Position numbers and translations under genes: made by a program. Positions 1-7,814 of a stretch of 33,041 nt of DNA are shown in pieces; the stretch's first letter is position 1; every line of letters starts with the position of its first letter. This DNA is from Chloroflexota bacterium (GTDB taxonomy: Bacteria > Chloroflexota > Limnocylindria > Limnocylindrales > CSP1-4), in NCBI GenBank assembly GCA_003171255.1, contig PMYK01000055.1, positions 1 through 33,041 on the forward strand, written 5' to 3'. The notes beneath the pieces were generated by a model that had not been told where the DNA came from, ran no database searches, and worked only from the letters and a program-made list of their open reading frames with translations.

Positions 1-77
1 ACCTTCTTGACCTCGTAGAGGAGGCGCTCCATCGGCAATGTGGTCGTCGTGTCGACCCGCTCAGCGACCTGGCTCAA
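1..77 (-). CDS. MoxR-family AAA ATPase, N-terminal fragment (cut by window edge)
   Basis: Only the first ~26 codons are present, read on the minus strand from a TTG at 77 and running off the left edge. The peptide begins MSQVAERVDTTTT and continues MERLLYEVKKV. The last part matches the conserved N-terminal helix of MoxR ATPases, which normally runs on into IVGQ before the Walker A region. A GGAAGGG ribosome-binding sequence sits 8 nt before the TTG and supports this start. The gene lies 78 nt downstream of the protease on the same strand, so the two may be co-transcribed. MoxR proteins are chaperone-like ATPases that act with von Willebrand factor-A domain proteins. The call rests on a short stretch and no catalytic motif is visible. 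Confidence 0.5.
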   Translation of the reverse strand, partial: MSQVAERVDTTTTLPMERLLYEVKK

Positions 78-155
78 ATTGAACACCCTTCCTTTCGGCG
101 GGCCCGTGCCCGCGAGTCGGCGAACTGAGGCCGAATGGCGGCCACGCCCGCAAGT

Positions 156-1121
156 TCAGTCCGGCGGCAGACCCGAACCTGCGCCGGCGGTCTCGATCGG
201 CGTGGCGAGACCTATTCCGATGAACACGTCTTGGTTGGTTGGATTGACCAGGGCTTCGACGATTCCGACGACCTGGCCATTGCGATTGAGAAGCGGTCCG
301 CCCGAGCTGCCGGGGTTGACCGCGGCGTCAAACTGGATCAAGCCCTGGAGGTTGGGGCCGTCGTTGGGAAGCTGGAGTGAGCGGTTGAGCCCGGACACGA
401 CGCCGGCCGTCAGCGAGCCAGTCATCCCGAACGGGTAGCCGACGATGTAGGCGTCGCTGCCGACCTGCATGCTCCTCGAGCTGCCGAGAACCGCGGGCAC
501 GAGCTTGGCGGGCGGATTAGTTGCCGTCAGGATGGCGATGTCCCTGGCCGGGTCGGTCGACTTGACCTGCGCCGAGGACGCGTTGCCATCGGCGAAGACG
601 ACCTGGATGGCCGTGGCGTTCAGGATCACGTGCAGGCAGGTCATGATGTCGCCATTGGCGTTGATGATCACGCCGCTGCCGGTGGAGCCGTTGGCGACGG
701 GTGTGCCAAGGCTCGGGCTGGCGGTTGCGCTGGGCTGGGCGCTCGGTGTCGGCCCGGCGCTCGGCCCGGTGCTCGGTGTCGGCCCGGTTTCCATCCCAGG
801 CAGGGGCGGGAACGTCGGGAGGGCCGTGGCAAGCACGATGACCTGGACGACGGAGGGTGCGATGGCCCGATAGACCGCCTGAGCGGCCGGCGGAGCGGGC
901 GTCTGCGAAGCGAGGGTCTTGGTGATGCTCTGGTTGATGTCCTGCTGGGTGAGCGGCCTGGCTCCAGGGTTCATCGCGCCGTAGATCACCACGGCGATCA
1001 GGGCCGCTGCGATGCCCGACGCGAACGGCACGGTCTTCCGGACCCGGGTCCGCAGGCGGGCGAGTGGCCGCGACCAGCGATGGCTCGGCGGCAGAGTCGG
1101 CTCGTCCTGCGGGGAATCCAT
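156..1121 (-). CDS. Membrane-anchored trypsin-like serine protease (S1C/HtrA-like, no PDZ)
   Basis: This 321-residue protein has a basic cytoplasmic N-terminus (1-30), one membrane segment (about 33-52) and an extracytoplasmic chymotrypsin-fold domain. The catalytic triad is visible as His164 in TCLHVI, Asp194 in ARDIAIL and Ser273 in NPGSSGGPL. Family members degrade or process damaged or specific envelope proteins. Two points are unusual. The protein stops soon after the protease domain, so it has no PDZ domain to regulate it. About 40 residues rich in Pro, Ser, Thr and Gly (105-145) interrupt the beginning of the protease fold. The ATG at 1121 has only a weak ribosome-binding site, but it leaves a sensible cytoplasmic tail. 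The downstream neighbour on the strand is the MoxR-like start. The substrate is unknown. Confidence 0.85.
   Translation of the reverse strand: MDSPQDEPTLPPSHRWSRPLARLRTRVRKTVPFASGIAAALIAVVIYGAMNPGARPLTQQDINQSITKTLASQTPAPPAAQAVYRAIAPSVVQVIVLATALPTFPPLPGMETGPTPSTGPSAGPTPSAQPSATASPSLGTPVANGSTGSGVIINANGDIMTCLHVILNATAIQVVFADGNASSAQVKSTDPARDIAILTATNPPAKLVPAVLGSSRSMQVGSDAYIVGYPFGMTGSLTAGVVSGLNRSLQLPNDGPNLQGLIQFDAAVNPGSSGGPLLNRNGQVVGIVEALVNPTNQDVFIGIGLATPIETAGAGSGLPPD
741..787. repeat. 17-bp direct repeat in the protease linker
   Basis: GCTCGGTGTCGGCCCGG occurs at 741-757 and again at 771-787, a 30-bp period, with a related GCTCGGCCCGG between them. It encodes the Pro/Ser/Thr/Gly linker of the protease. 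It probably arose by slippage, and linker length is likely variable among strains. Confidence 0.7.
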
Positions 1122-1436
1122 GGGGCAGACCCAACTCCAGTCCGTGTCGCCGACCGGGTCGAGACGCCTCGGTTACGGCCTGGCGGATGATCCTTCAGAT
1201 AGACAGTGTGGGCTAGATTCTGCAGCCTGCCTGAAAGCGGGCGAAAAGGGCTCGACAGGATGCGTTAGTCGAGACGCGCTCTGTTGCGCAGTTGCCGCCG
1301 GGACGGCCATCATTGGTGCTGCTCTCGAACCTGCCCGGCGCCGGCTGTAGCGGCGCCGCCCGGTTTGGGCCGACGGCCGATCGTCGACGCGATTGGCCTC
1401 GCGCTGCCACGGCAGCCGCCACTGAAAGGGATGACG
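1122..1436. other. Divergent intergenic region with long gnd leader and inverted repeats
   Basis: No gene is supported here. The ORF track extends the gnd frame up to 1284, but that extension has no ribosome-binding site and no family similarity. A TAGATT that could act as a -10 box lies at 1214-1219 without a good -35. If it is used, gnd would have a leader of roughly 200 nt. The region holds CTCGAC/GTCGAG arms around 1250-1275. It also holds a perfect 8-bp inverted repeat, CGGCGCCG at 1336-1343 and 1351-1358 with a 7-nt loop. No known riboswitch was recognised. Confidence 0.35.
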
Positions 1437-2456
<1,020 letters not shown>

Positions 2457-2528
2457 GCGAGTCTCTCGCGTGGAGTGCCGGCGGCCGAAACCGATACCAG
2501 CGAATGGTTATCGTCCCTCTCGTTCGCG

Positions 2529-2621
2529 AGCCGCCCACAAAGAGGCACACCCGCCGCGAGGCGGGGCCGCAAAGCAACGGGACTCGCATGGGAGTCGGCC
2601 GGGCTGCCGAACGGAGAGGCT
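2529..2621 (+). promoter_or_regulatory. Cyclic-di-GMP-I (GEMM-I) riboswitch-like aptamer, apparently orphan
   Basis: The plus strand shows the GEMM-I layout. A GGCACACC segment (consensus GGCAAACC) is followed by stem P2, CCCGCC/GGCGGG, closed by a GCGA tetraloop (2550-2565). Then come GCAAAGC (2569-2575), stem P3 GACTC/GAGTC (2581-2596) and the hallmark GCCGGGCTGCCGAA. Distal P1 pairing AGCC/GGCT brackets the element at 2529-2532 and 2618-2621. In the family, c-di-GMP binding switches the downstream gene. Two deviations stand out: CACACC instead of CAAACC, and GGGCCGCAAAGC where GGGACGCAAAGC is usual. The second change appears to replace the adenine that stacks between the ligand guanines (A47 in Vc2), so ligand binding may be altered or lost. 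Only a 29-codon ORF follows on this strand. Confidence 0.72.
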
Positions 2622-2711
2622 ATGCCGTTGTCGACTGGCGACGGGTCGAAAATGGATCCACGCCAGGCTACCTGGGCCCGTGCCGTTCGAACTCCCGCTG
2701 CTCCTCGATAG
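2622..2711 (+). CDS. Possible 29-aa leader-type ORF behind the riboswitch
   Basis: An ATG immediately follows the aptamer (CGGAGAGGCT then ATG) and opens a 29-codon frame, MPLSTGDGSKMDPRQ..., ending at 2711. GGAG lies 5 nt before the ATG, inside the closing stem of the aptamer, so ligand binding could mask it. The peptide resembles nothing I know. Its 3' end overlaps the 3' end of the DksA-like gene on the other strand. It may be a genuine short peptide, the stub of a lost target gene, or chance. Confidence 0.22.
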   Translation: MPLSTGDGSKMDPRQATWARAVRTPAAPR

Positions 2712-3024
2712 CCCGCTCGGCAAGGGGTTCCGCCTCGAGTCTCTCGTCCGGGATCGCCATCCCGCTCTCGACCGATATGCCGTACGTGCCTCGTGAGATA
2801 CGCTCTTCGGCCCGCCCGACGGCGTCCAACTGCTCGCGGAGGTCGGCCGTGATGGCGACGGCGACCGACTCAGCTTCGAGTCCGCTGCCGGCGTCTTCGT
2901 ACTCTCCCGTCTGCTGGCGCTGAAGCGGCCCGTCGGAAAGGACCTGACCGCTGATCTCGGCGAGCATCGACTCAACTCGCGCCCGTTCCCCGGCGACCAG
3001 CTCGCGAGCCCGTGATTCATTCAC
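2668..3024 (-). CDS. DksA/TraR-type protein lacking all zinc-finger cysteines
   Basis: This 118-residue cytoplasmic protein has a long charged helical N-terminal part (1-80, coiled-coil-like). It ends with the family signature RGTYGISVESGMAIPDERL followed by EAEPLAERAIEEQ. In canonical DksA/TraR proteins the corresponding segment is YGxCxxCGxxI...RLxAxPxxxxCxxCQ. Here the four cysteines are replaced by Ser, Ser, Ala and Glu, so no zinc can be bound, although the IPxERLEAxP core is kept. Family members bind the RNA polymerase secondary channel and modulate initiation. Cysteine-poor members exist, so function may persist. The start is GTG 3024, because GGAGGTGATC precedes it with a 5-nt gap. 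The GTG at 3030 in the ORF track overlaps that site. It lies convergent to the GEMM-like element. Confidence 0.7.
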   Translation of the reverse strand: MNESRARELVAGERARVESMLAEISGQVLSDGPLQRQQTGEYEDAGSGLEAESVAVAITADLREQLDAVGRAEERISRGTYGISVESGMAIPDERLEAEPLAERAIEEQREFERHGPR

Positions 3025-3363
3025 GATCACCTCCGGGCCGGATCGAACCGGCCGGCTGGAAGAACCGAACGACGTCCAGTCACGACATCATCCGATGGTC
3101 AGCGCCGACGCGCGGCGTCCTGTCGCCTTTGGTGCGCAAATCGGTCATCGCGGTGCTCCTCCAGCCATGCTCGGGAGATGGTCATGAATCCTCGAGTCGG
3201 ACTTGAGTCTGGCCACGATCCCCGCCGGCCGCGAGGATGAGAACACGCCCGTTCCGGGCCGGCACAACTTTCAGGCCGCGGTAGGTTCGCAATGCCGTCC
3301 GGTCTGTCGGCCGTTGCGGTTGGCGGCCCGGCGCGCATGTTTCGCTGCGGGGAATCGTGCGAG
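3025..3363. other. 339-bp spacer, no supported gene
   Basis: Short ORFs occur on both strands, but none has a convincing ribosome-binding site or family match. A minus-strand frame contains NGRVLILAAGG, which faintly echoes the Kelch DGRVLIAGG pattern seen elsewhere in the window, but it has no further repeats. No strong terminator follows the GH87-like gene. Confidence 0.3.
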
Positions 3364-5316
3364 CTATCGGTCTTCGCCAGGGCCAGTCTTCAAGGGCCAC
3401 CAGGCCGATGGCACCGGGGCCGGCACGACAGTCGGACGATCTTCACAAATCGAGTCGTCCGTCCAGCCGCCGCCGTTGCCGCCCAGATCCAGGACGCCGA
3501 AGCACGCACTTGGATCGCCCGACTTGAACGGGTCACAGATGTTGATGCCCGCGGCGCCGACATTGCGAGCAACGACGTTCTGAAATGTAGCGGACCCCCC
3601 GACCCGGGCACTCAACACGGATGTGCCGGTGCCGTCCACCTTGATGTCCTTGAAGTGGACGTTGACAATCGAGTACCGGCCCCTGTCCGGCGGGTCGACC
3701 ACGAACATGATCGCGTTGTACGTGTTGTCCAGGTAATGGTCGCCGGTGACCTCGATGACGGCTTCCATCGACCCCTCCTGCGCGTAGAACCAGATCGCCC
3801 CGAGCCCGAAGCCCCATCTCATCTCGAAGGTGCCGGCGCGGACTGTGGTGTTGTTCGTGAAAGCCAGATGCCCGGCGAACGGCGTGCTGCGGAAGCGCTG
3901 ACCCGCGTGCAGGCCGCTGCCCTCGCGGATTGGGTCGGCGACGACGTTGTTCGAAACCTGGTTGTCGCGGCCGCCGTAGATGGCGATGCAGTTGGCCAGC
4001 ACCGGCGTCTGGATGGAGTTGTGGTCGAAGACGTTGCCGGAATTCTCGACGGCAAGAGGGTTGTGCGGATTGGCGCTGCGCGACCACATGGCCATGCCGT
4101 CGTCGCCGTTATTGCGGAAGAAGCAGTTGGTCACACGCGAGTTGGTGACGCCGGAGCAGAAGTTGAGCCCGTCGGCCATCGTGTCCACGACGATCAGGTT
4201 GGCCACGGTGAGGTTGTTCATCGGTCCGTCGAGCCACAGGCCGACTTTTGTGTGGTGGATGTACAGGCCGTCGATCGTGGAATCGCTGAGCGCGCCTCCA
4301 ACGCCGTTGACCTGGTCGCGGTCGATTCGCTCGCGAACGTCGCCCTCGATCGCGAAGCCGGACATGTGTACGTTGGCGCTGCCGCCGTCTCGGGCGTATT
4401 TGCCATAGAAGCCGACACCGGTGTGGGTCGACCCGTCCCGCAGCGGCGAGGCGAGAGCCACGCAATTACCGCGAATGATGGTCCACCAGCTGCCCGCGCC
4501 CTGGATCGTGACGTCGTCGACGATGATGTGGCGGTTGACCTGGAAGGTGCCGGTGGGTATGAAGACGGTCGCGTGGCGGGCCTTCGCTGTGGCGATCGCG
4601 GCGTCGAACGCGTCCGAAGATTCGGCTGCGCCCGTCGGGTCGGCGCCAAAGTCGACCACGGAGAGCGAGCCGTGCGGCGCCTTCGTCGGCGAACCGACCA
4701 GCTCGAAGTCCATCAGGTCGATCGCGTACCACGACGCATCTGTTACCTCGGGCACCGTGAGTCGGATCGTGTCGCCGGCGCGGTACGTTTGGCCGAGCAT
4801 GACGCGCAACTCGTCGTAGAAGTGGTTCGGACGGAATGGCTTCGCGACGGGGTCCGGCTCGGGCTTCCAGGGACCGGGGTCCGGCTCGACTCCCGGGTCG
4901 TTGGAGAACGGGTACACGCCGTAGAACCAGGAGTACTTTGACGTCAGCCTCAGCGTCAACGTTCTGGCCTCGACGCCGGCGAGAACGGGTCCCTCCCGCC
5001 GCGTGGCCGTCAGCTCGATCGGGGCGTCGATCCCACCCCCGGTCGGTGAGTCCGGGATGCTGTATCGAACCGTGATGGCGTTGGCCTCGCGAGTGAGCGT
5101 GAACTCGACGTATTGGCCCGCCCTGGTGAGCATCACCGCCATCCGGCCGGAGGCCTCGGCTGCGAGCGTGTATGCGGAGGTGTCCGGGCCGATGATCTCG
5201 CCGGTGGTGGCGGCGTTCTCGGCCTCCTGCTCGACGAAGTCCACCCTGGCGCCCCGACCGGTGGTCAGAGCCGGGTCAAGCGCTGCGACCGTCTCACGCG
5301 GCGCGGGAGCGGCCAC
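3364..5316 (-). CDS. GH87-like (alpha-1,3-glucanase/mycodextranase type) CBM35 + beta-helix protein
   Basis: This 650-residue protein has two parts. Residues ~25-205 form a carbohydrate-binding beta-sandwich of CBM35/CBM6 style (VEQEAEN start, KYSWFYGVYPFSNDPG, HFYDELRVML, WYAIDLMDFE). From ~215 (SLSVVDFGADPTG) a right-handed parallel beta-helix of the pectate-lyase superfamily runs to about 620. ADG (381-383) and NNGDDGMAMWS (402-412) resemble the aspartate-bearing motifs of GH87 enzymes, which cleave alpha-1,3-glucosidic bonds in nigeran and fungal wall glucan. The start is a GTG 10 nt after the IclR stop, so translation is probably coupled. No signal peptide is encoded, and extending the frame upstream gives no hydrophobic segment. 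That is odd for an enzyme of this class. The alternative is another beta-helix glycoside hydrolase or lyase acting on imported oligosaccharide. Confidence 0.65.
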   Translation of the reverse strand: MAAPAPRETVAALDPALTTGRGARVDFVEQEAENAATTGEIIGPDTSAYTLAAEASGRMAVMLTRAGQYVEFTLTREANAITVRYSIPDSPTGGGIDAPIELTATRREGPVLAGVEARTLTLRLTSKYSWFYGVYPFSNDPGVEPDPGPWKPEPDPVAKPFRPNHFYDELRVMLGQTYRAGDTIRLTVPEVTDASWYAIDLMDFELVGSPTKAPHGSLSVVDFGADPTGAAESSDAFDAAIATAKARHATVFIPTGTFQVNRHIIVDDVTIQGAGSWWTIIRGNCVALASPLRDGSTHTGVGFYGKYARDGGSANVHMSGFAIEGDVRERIDRDQVNGVGGALSDSTIDGLYIHHTKVGLWLDGPMNNLTVANLIVVDTMADGLNFCSGVTNSRVTNCFFRNNGDDGMAMWSRSANPHNPLAVENSGNVFDHNSIQTPVLANCIAIYGGRDNQVSNNVVADPIREGSGLHAGQRFRSTPFAGHLAFTNNTTVRAGTFEMRWGFGLGAIWFYAQEGSMEAVIEVTGDHYLDNTYNAIMFVVDPPDRGRYSIVNVHFKDIKVDGTGTSVLSARVGGSATFQNVVARNVGAAGINICDPFKSGDPSACFGVLDLGGNGGGWTDDSICEDRPTVVPAPVPSAWWPLKTGPGEDR

Positions 5317-5326
5317 GACGCGCCGG

Positions 5327-6112
5327 CTACCGCCCGTCCGGGGCGTGAGGGGTTCCGCCCAGCTGAGTCGACAGGCTCTCGGTGGTGGCCACCAGCGTCG
5401 GCCGCAGCGAGTCCAGGTATTCGACCGTGAAGCGGTTATCCGGGCCGGAGATGCTGATGCCCATCCGGACCCTTGTATCTCGTTCGAAGATGGGAGCGGC
5501 GATGCACCGCATGTGGTCGGACAGCTCGTGGTCGTCGATGGCGTAGCCGCGCAGGCCGATGACCTCGAGCTCGGCTCTGAGAGTCAGTGGATCGACGATC
5601 GTGCCGCTCGCATGTCGCTCGAGCGGTCCGCCCAGGACCTCATCGATGAACCCCGGCGCCTGCCAGGCGAGGACGGCCTTGCCGATAGAGGTGCAGTGGA
5701 GCGGGCTCCGGTCGCCGACGCTGAAGTCGACGCCCACGAGCTGGCTGCCCTCGACCCGCTGGATCACTACCGTCTCGTGACCGTCCAGGATGGAAACGTC
5801 GATGGATTCGCCGGTATCGGCGGAGAGCTTCTCCAGGGCCACTCGAGTGAGCCGCGAGACCTCGTTGTTCGCCAGCAGGTTGCGACTGAGCGAGACGACG
5901 TGATAGCTCAGGCCGTAACGGCGCGAGGCTTCGTCCTGGAACACGTAGCCGGCCACGACGAGCGTGGCGAGCATGCGGTGGGTGGCGCTCTTGTCCAGGC
6001 CGGCACGCGTCGCGATCTCTCCAAGAGTGGACAGGCTGGGTTTGGCGGCCACGGCCTCGACAACGCGGAGAGCCTTGAGGGCGGTAGTGCTGACGGCGGC
6101 ATTCTCGCTCAT
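5327..6112 (-). CDS. IclR-family transcriptional regulator
   Basis: A 261-residue DNA-binding protein. The N-terminal winged helix-turn-helix (about 8-65) includes LGEIATRAGLDKSATHRMLATLVVAGYV. The effector domain (about 80-250) carries SVGDRSPLHCTSIGKAVLAW and RGYAIDDHELSDHMRCIAAPIF, both typical of IclR proteins. The start is placed at ATG 6112 (MSENAAVSTTALKALRVVEAV), which gives the usual family length. The ORF-track start at 6244 adds 44 residues with no similarity and would cover the promoter region. IclR proteins usually sense small acids or aromatics and control an adjacent catabolic operon. This gene is divergent from the aldehyde dehydrogenase/ABC operon and is followed at 10 nt by the GH87-like gene. 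It is therefore the likely regulator of both arms and probably autoregulated through the palindrome at 6119. Confidence 0.9.
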   Translation of the reverse strand: MSENAAVSTTALKALRVVEAVAAKPSLSTLGEIATRAGLDKSATHRMLATLVVAGYVFQDEASRRYGLSYHVVSLSRNLLANNEVSRLTRVALEKLSADTGESIDVSILDGHETVVIQRVEGSQLVGVDFSVGDRSPLHCTSIGKAVLAWQAPGFIDEVLGGPLERHASGTIVDPLTLRAELEVIGLRGYAIDDHELSDHMRCIAAPIFERDTRVRMGISISGPDNRFTVEYLDSLRPTLVATTESLSTQLGGTPHAPDGR

Positions 6113-6118
6113 TGCGGC

Positions 6119-6135
6119 CAGAATATCACATTCTG
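6119..6135. promoter_or_regulatory. Candidate IclR operator, CAGAAT-N5-ATTCTG
   Basis: A perfect 6-bp inverted repeat with a 5-nt centre (ATCAC) lies 6 nt upstream of the iclR start codon, where a bound protein would block that gene. Spacing and symmetry suit a dimeric regulator. Ownership by the adjacent IclR protein is inferred. Confidence 0.55.
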
Positions 6136-6214
6136 AAACGGAGTTGCATGGATCACAATGAATCACCCGAAAACCTTGACACTGTGGCCCGGCTGTTCCA
6201 TTATCTGACCCGCC

Positions 6215-6224
6215 ATTCCGGAAT
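6215..6224. promoter_or_regulatory. Palindrome ATTCCGGAAT in the iclR/aldehyde dehydrogenase spacer
   Basis: A perfect 10-bp palindrome midway between the divergent genes, followed by CTGA. Its GAAT/ATTC half-sites match the half-sites of the 6119 palindrome, so it may be a second operator serving the rightward promoter. Confidence 0.4.
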
Positions 6225-6326
6225 CTGATACGCAGCCAGCGCACCTATCACGGCGGCGTTTCCGTCAATCGCCACCCGCTGGCCCCCTTCCGCTCCTCAT
6301 CGAGTGCAGAAAGAGCGTGGTCGTCG

Positions 6327-7814
6327 ATGCAGCGAATGCTAATCGCCGGAGACTGGGTCGACTCGTCTAATGGTCGCTCCCGGCCCATCCTGAACCCCGG
6401 AACCGGCGAGCCGATCGACGAGGTGCCGCTGGCGACCGAAGCAGACGTGTTGCGGGCCGTCAAGGCCGCACAGCTCGGGAAGGCTGCAATGCGCGCCCTT
6501 CCGGCCCACAAGCGGGCGCAAATTCTGATCGCTACGGCCGGACGGATGGAGCGCGACTTGCCCGAGCTCGCGCTCCTGCTCGCGAGTGAAAACGGCAAGC
6601 CGATCCGCCAGACTCGCGAGGAGGTTGCCGCCGCCGCGCGGATCTTCCGGGGCTTCGGCGAGGAAGCAAAGCGTCTGTTCGGACGGACGATCCCGATGGA
6701 TGCCATTCCCGGCATGGAGCGGCACGTCGCCATGACGATCCGCCAGCCGATCGGCGTCGTTGCCGCGATCGTGCCCTTCAACTACCCGGTCGAGTTGTGG
6801 GCCCACAAGGCGGCGGCTGCGCTCGCGGCGGGCAACGCCCTGATCAGCAAGCCACCGAGCCCATGCCCGCTGACTCTGCTCCGGATCGCGGCCATCCTCG
6901 AGGACGAGGGGCTGCCGCGAAACGCCCATCAGATGATCACCGGCCCGGGCGAGATGATCGGCTCTTTGCTGGCCCAGAGCGAAGGCGTCCAGATCATCAC
7001 GGTGACGGGCTCGGTCGAGACCGGCATCTCGCTCTCCAGGCTGGCCGTCGGCCAGTTGAAGCGGGTCTTCGCCGAGCTCGGCGGCAACGACGCCACGATC
7101 GTCTGCGCCGATGCCGATCTCGACAAGGCCGCCGAGGGGATCGTGCTCGGCCGCCTCGCCCGTGGCAACGGGCAGATCTGCTGCTCGGTCAAGCGCGTGT
7201 TCGTCCACTCGTCCGTGTATGACGAGCTGGCCCGCAAGCTCACCGACTGGTGCGCCCGCCTCGTTGTTGGCGACCAGCTCCTGGAAACGACAGACGTTGG
7301 GCCGCTCATCAGCGAGCAGGCCGCGGTCGAAGTCTGCGGTCTGATCGATCGCGCGGTGGCCGATGGGGCGAAGGTCGCGGCCGGCGGTGGCCGGCATGGC
7401 GCCTTCGTGGATCCGACCGTCCTGACCGACGTCCCGACGGACACGCCGCTCTTCCGCGAGGAGACCTTCGGTCCCGTCGTCCCTCTGGTCCGCTTCGACA
7501 CCATCGACCAGGCGATTGAGATGGCCAACGACTCGCCTTTCGGCCTCCAGGCCGCCGTCTTCACGAGCGATATCTCCACTGCCATGAACGTCGCCTATCG
7601 CCTCGAAGCCGGTGGCGTGATGATCAACTGGGGGTCTGCCCTGCGCGCCGAGACGCTGCCATTTGGCGGTGTGAAGTTCAGCGGGCTCGGTCGAGAGGCG
7701 ATCCACGACACCCTGATCGAGATGACCGAACAGAAGTCGATCGTCATCCACAATGCCCTCGCCGCCCCGAGCGACGAATCGGTCTTGTCGAACGCCGAGC
7801 GAGCCGACCGGTGA
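6327..7814 (+). CDS. NAD(P)-dependent aldehyde dehydrogenase
   Basis: This 495-residue cytosolic member of the ALDH superfamily oxidises an aldehyde to its acid. Visible features are the cofactor-binding PFNYPVELW (150-158) and ISKP (Lys175), TGSVETG (227-233), the general base Glu250 in FAELGGNDA, and the nucleophile Cys285 in GNGQICC. The C-terminal LPFGGVKFSGLGRE loop is also present. Length and motifs fit the succinate-semialdehyde/lactaldehyde/glycolaldehyde dehydrogenase group. It is first in a rightward operon and overlaps the ABC ATPase gene by 4 nt (GTGA). Given its neighbours, the substrate is probably an aldehyde from sugar or deoxy-sugar breakdown, such as lactaldehyde or an aldonic-acid semialdehyde. 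That is inference. The ATG at 6327 gives a normal N-terminus (LIAGDWVDS). Confidence 0.88.
   Translation: MQRMLIAGDWVDSSNGRSRPILNPGTGEPIDEVPLATEADVLRAVKAAQLGKAAMRALPAHKRAQILIATAGRMERDLPELALLLASENGKPIRQTREEVAAAARIFRGFGEEAKRLFGRTIPMDAIPGMERHVAMTIRQPIGVVAAIVPFNYPVELWAHKAAAALAAGNALISKPPSPCPLTLLRIAAILEDEGLPRNAHQMITGPGEMIGSLLAQSEGVQIITVTGSVETGISLSRLAVGQLKRVFAELGGNDATIVCADADLDKAAEGIVLGRLARGNGQICCSVKRVFVHSSVYDELARKLTDWCARLVVGDQLLETTDVGPLISEQAAVEVCGLIDRAVADGAKVAAGGGRHGAFVDPTVLTDVPTDTPLFREETFGPVVPLVRFDTIDQAIEMANDSPFGLQAAVFTSDISTAMNVAYRLEAGGVMINWGSALRAETLPFGGVKFSGLGREAIHDTLIEMTEQKSIVIHNALAAPSDESVLSNAERADR

Noticed and set aside
1284-1436. N-terminal extension of 6-phosphogluconate dehydrogenase
   Set aside because: The added residues have no family similarity, and the ribosome-binding site points to ATG 1437.
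3182-3270. NGRVLILAAGG on the minus strand as a fourth Kelch fragment
   Set aside because: A single motif without a YDPxTGxFxxTGSM partner; too short to separate from chance.
3099-3338. Minus-strand ORF containing SRAWLEEHRDDRFAHQ, faintly like an RlmE N-terminus
   Set aside because: The similarity covers under 20 residues, is followed by a stop, and has no start signal.
3292-4941. 549-codon plus-strand ORF
   Set aside because: It is the antisense shadow of the GH87-like gene; the translation has no family motifs and shows skewed V/R/D composition.
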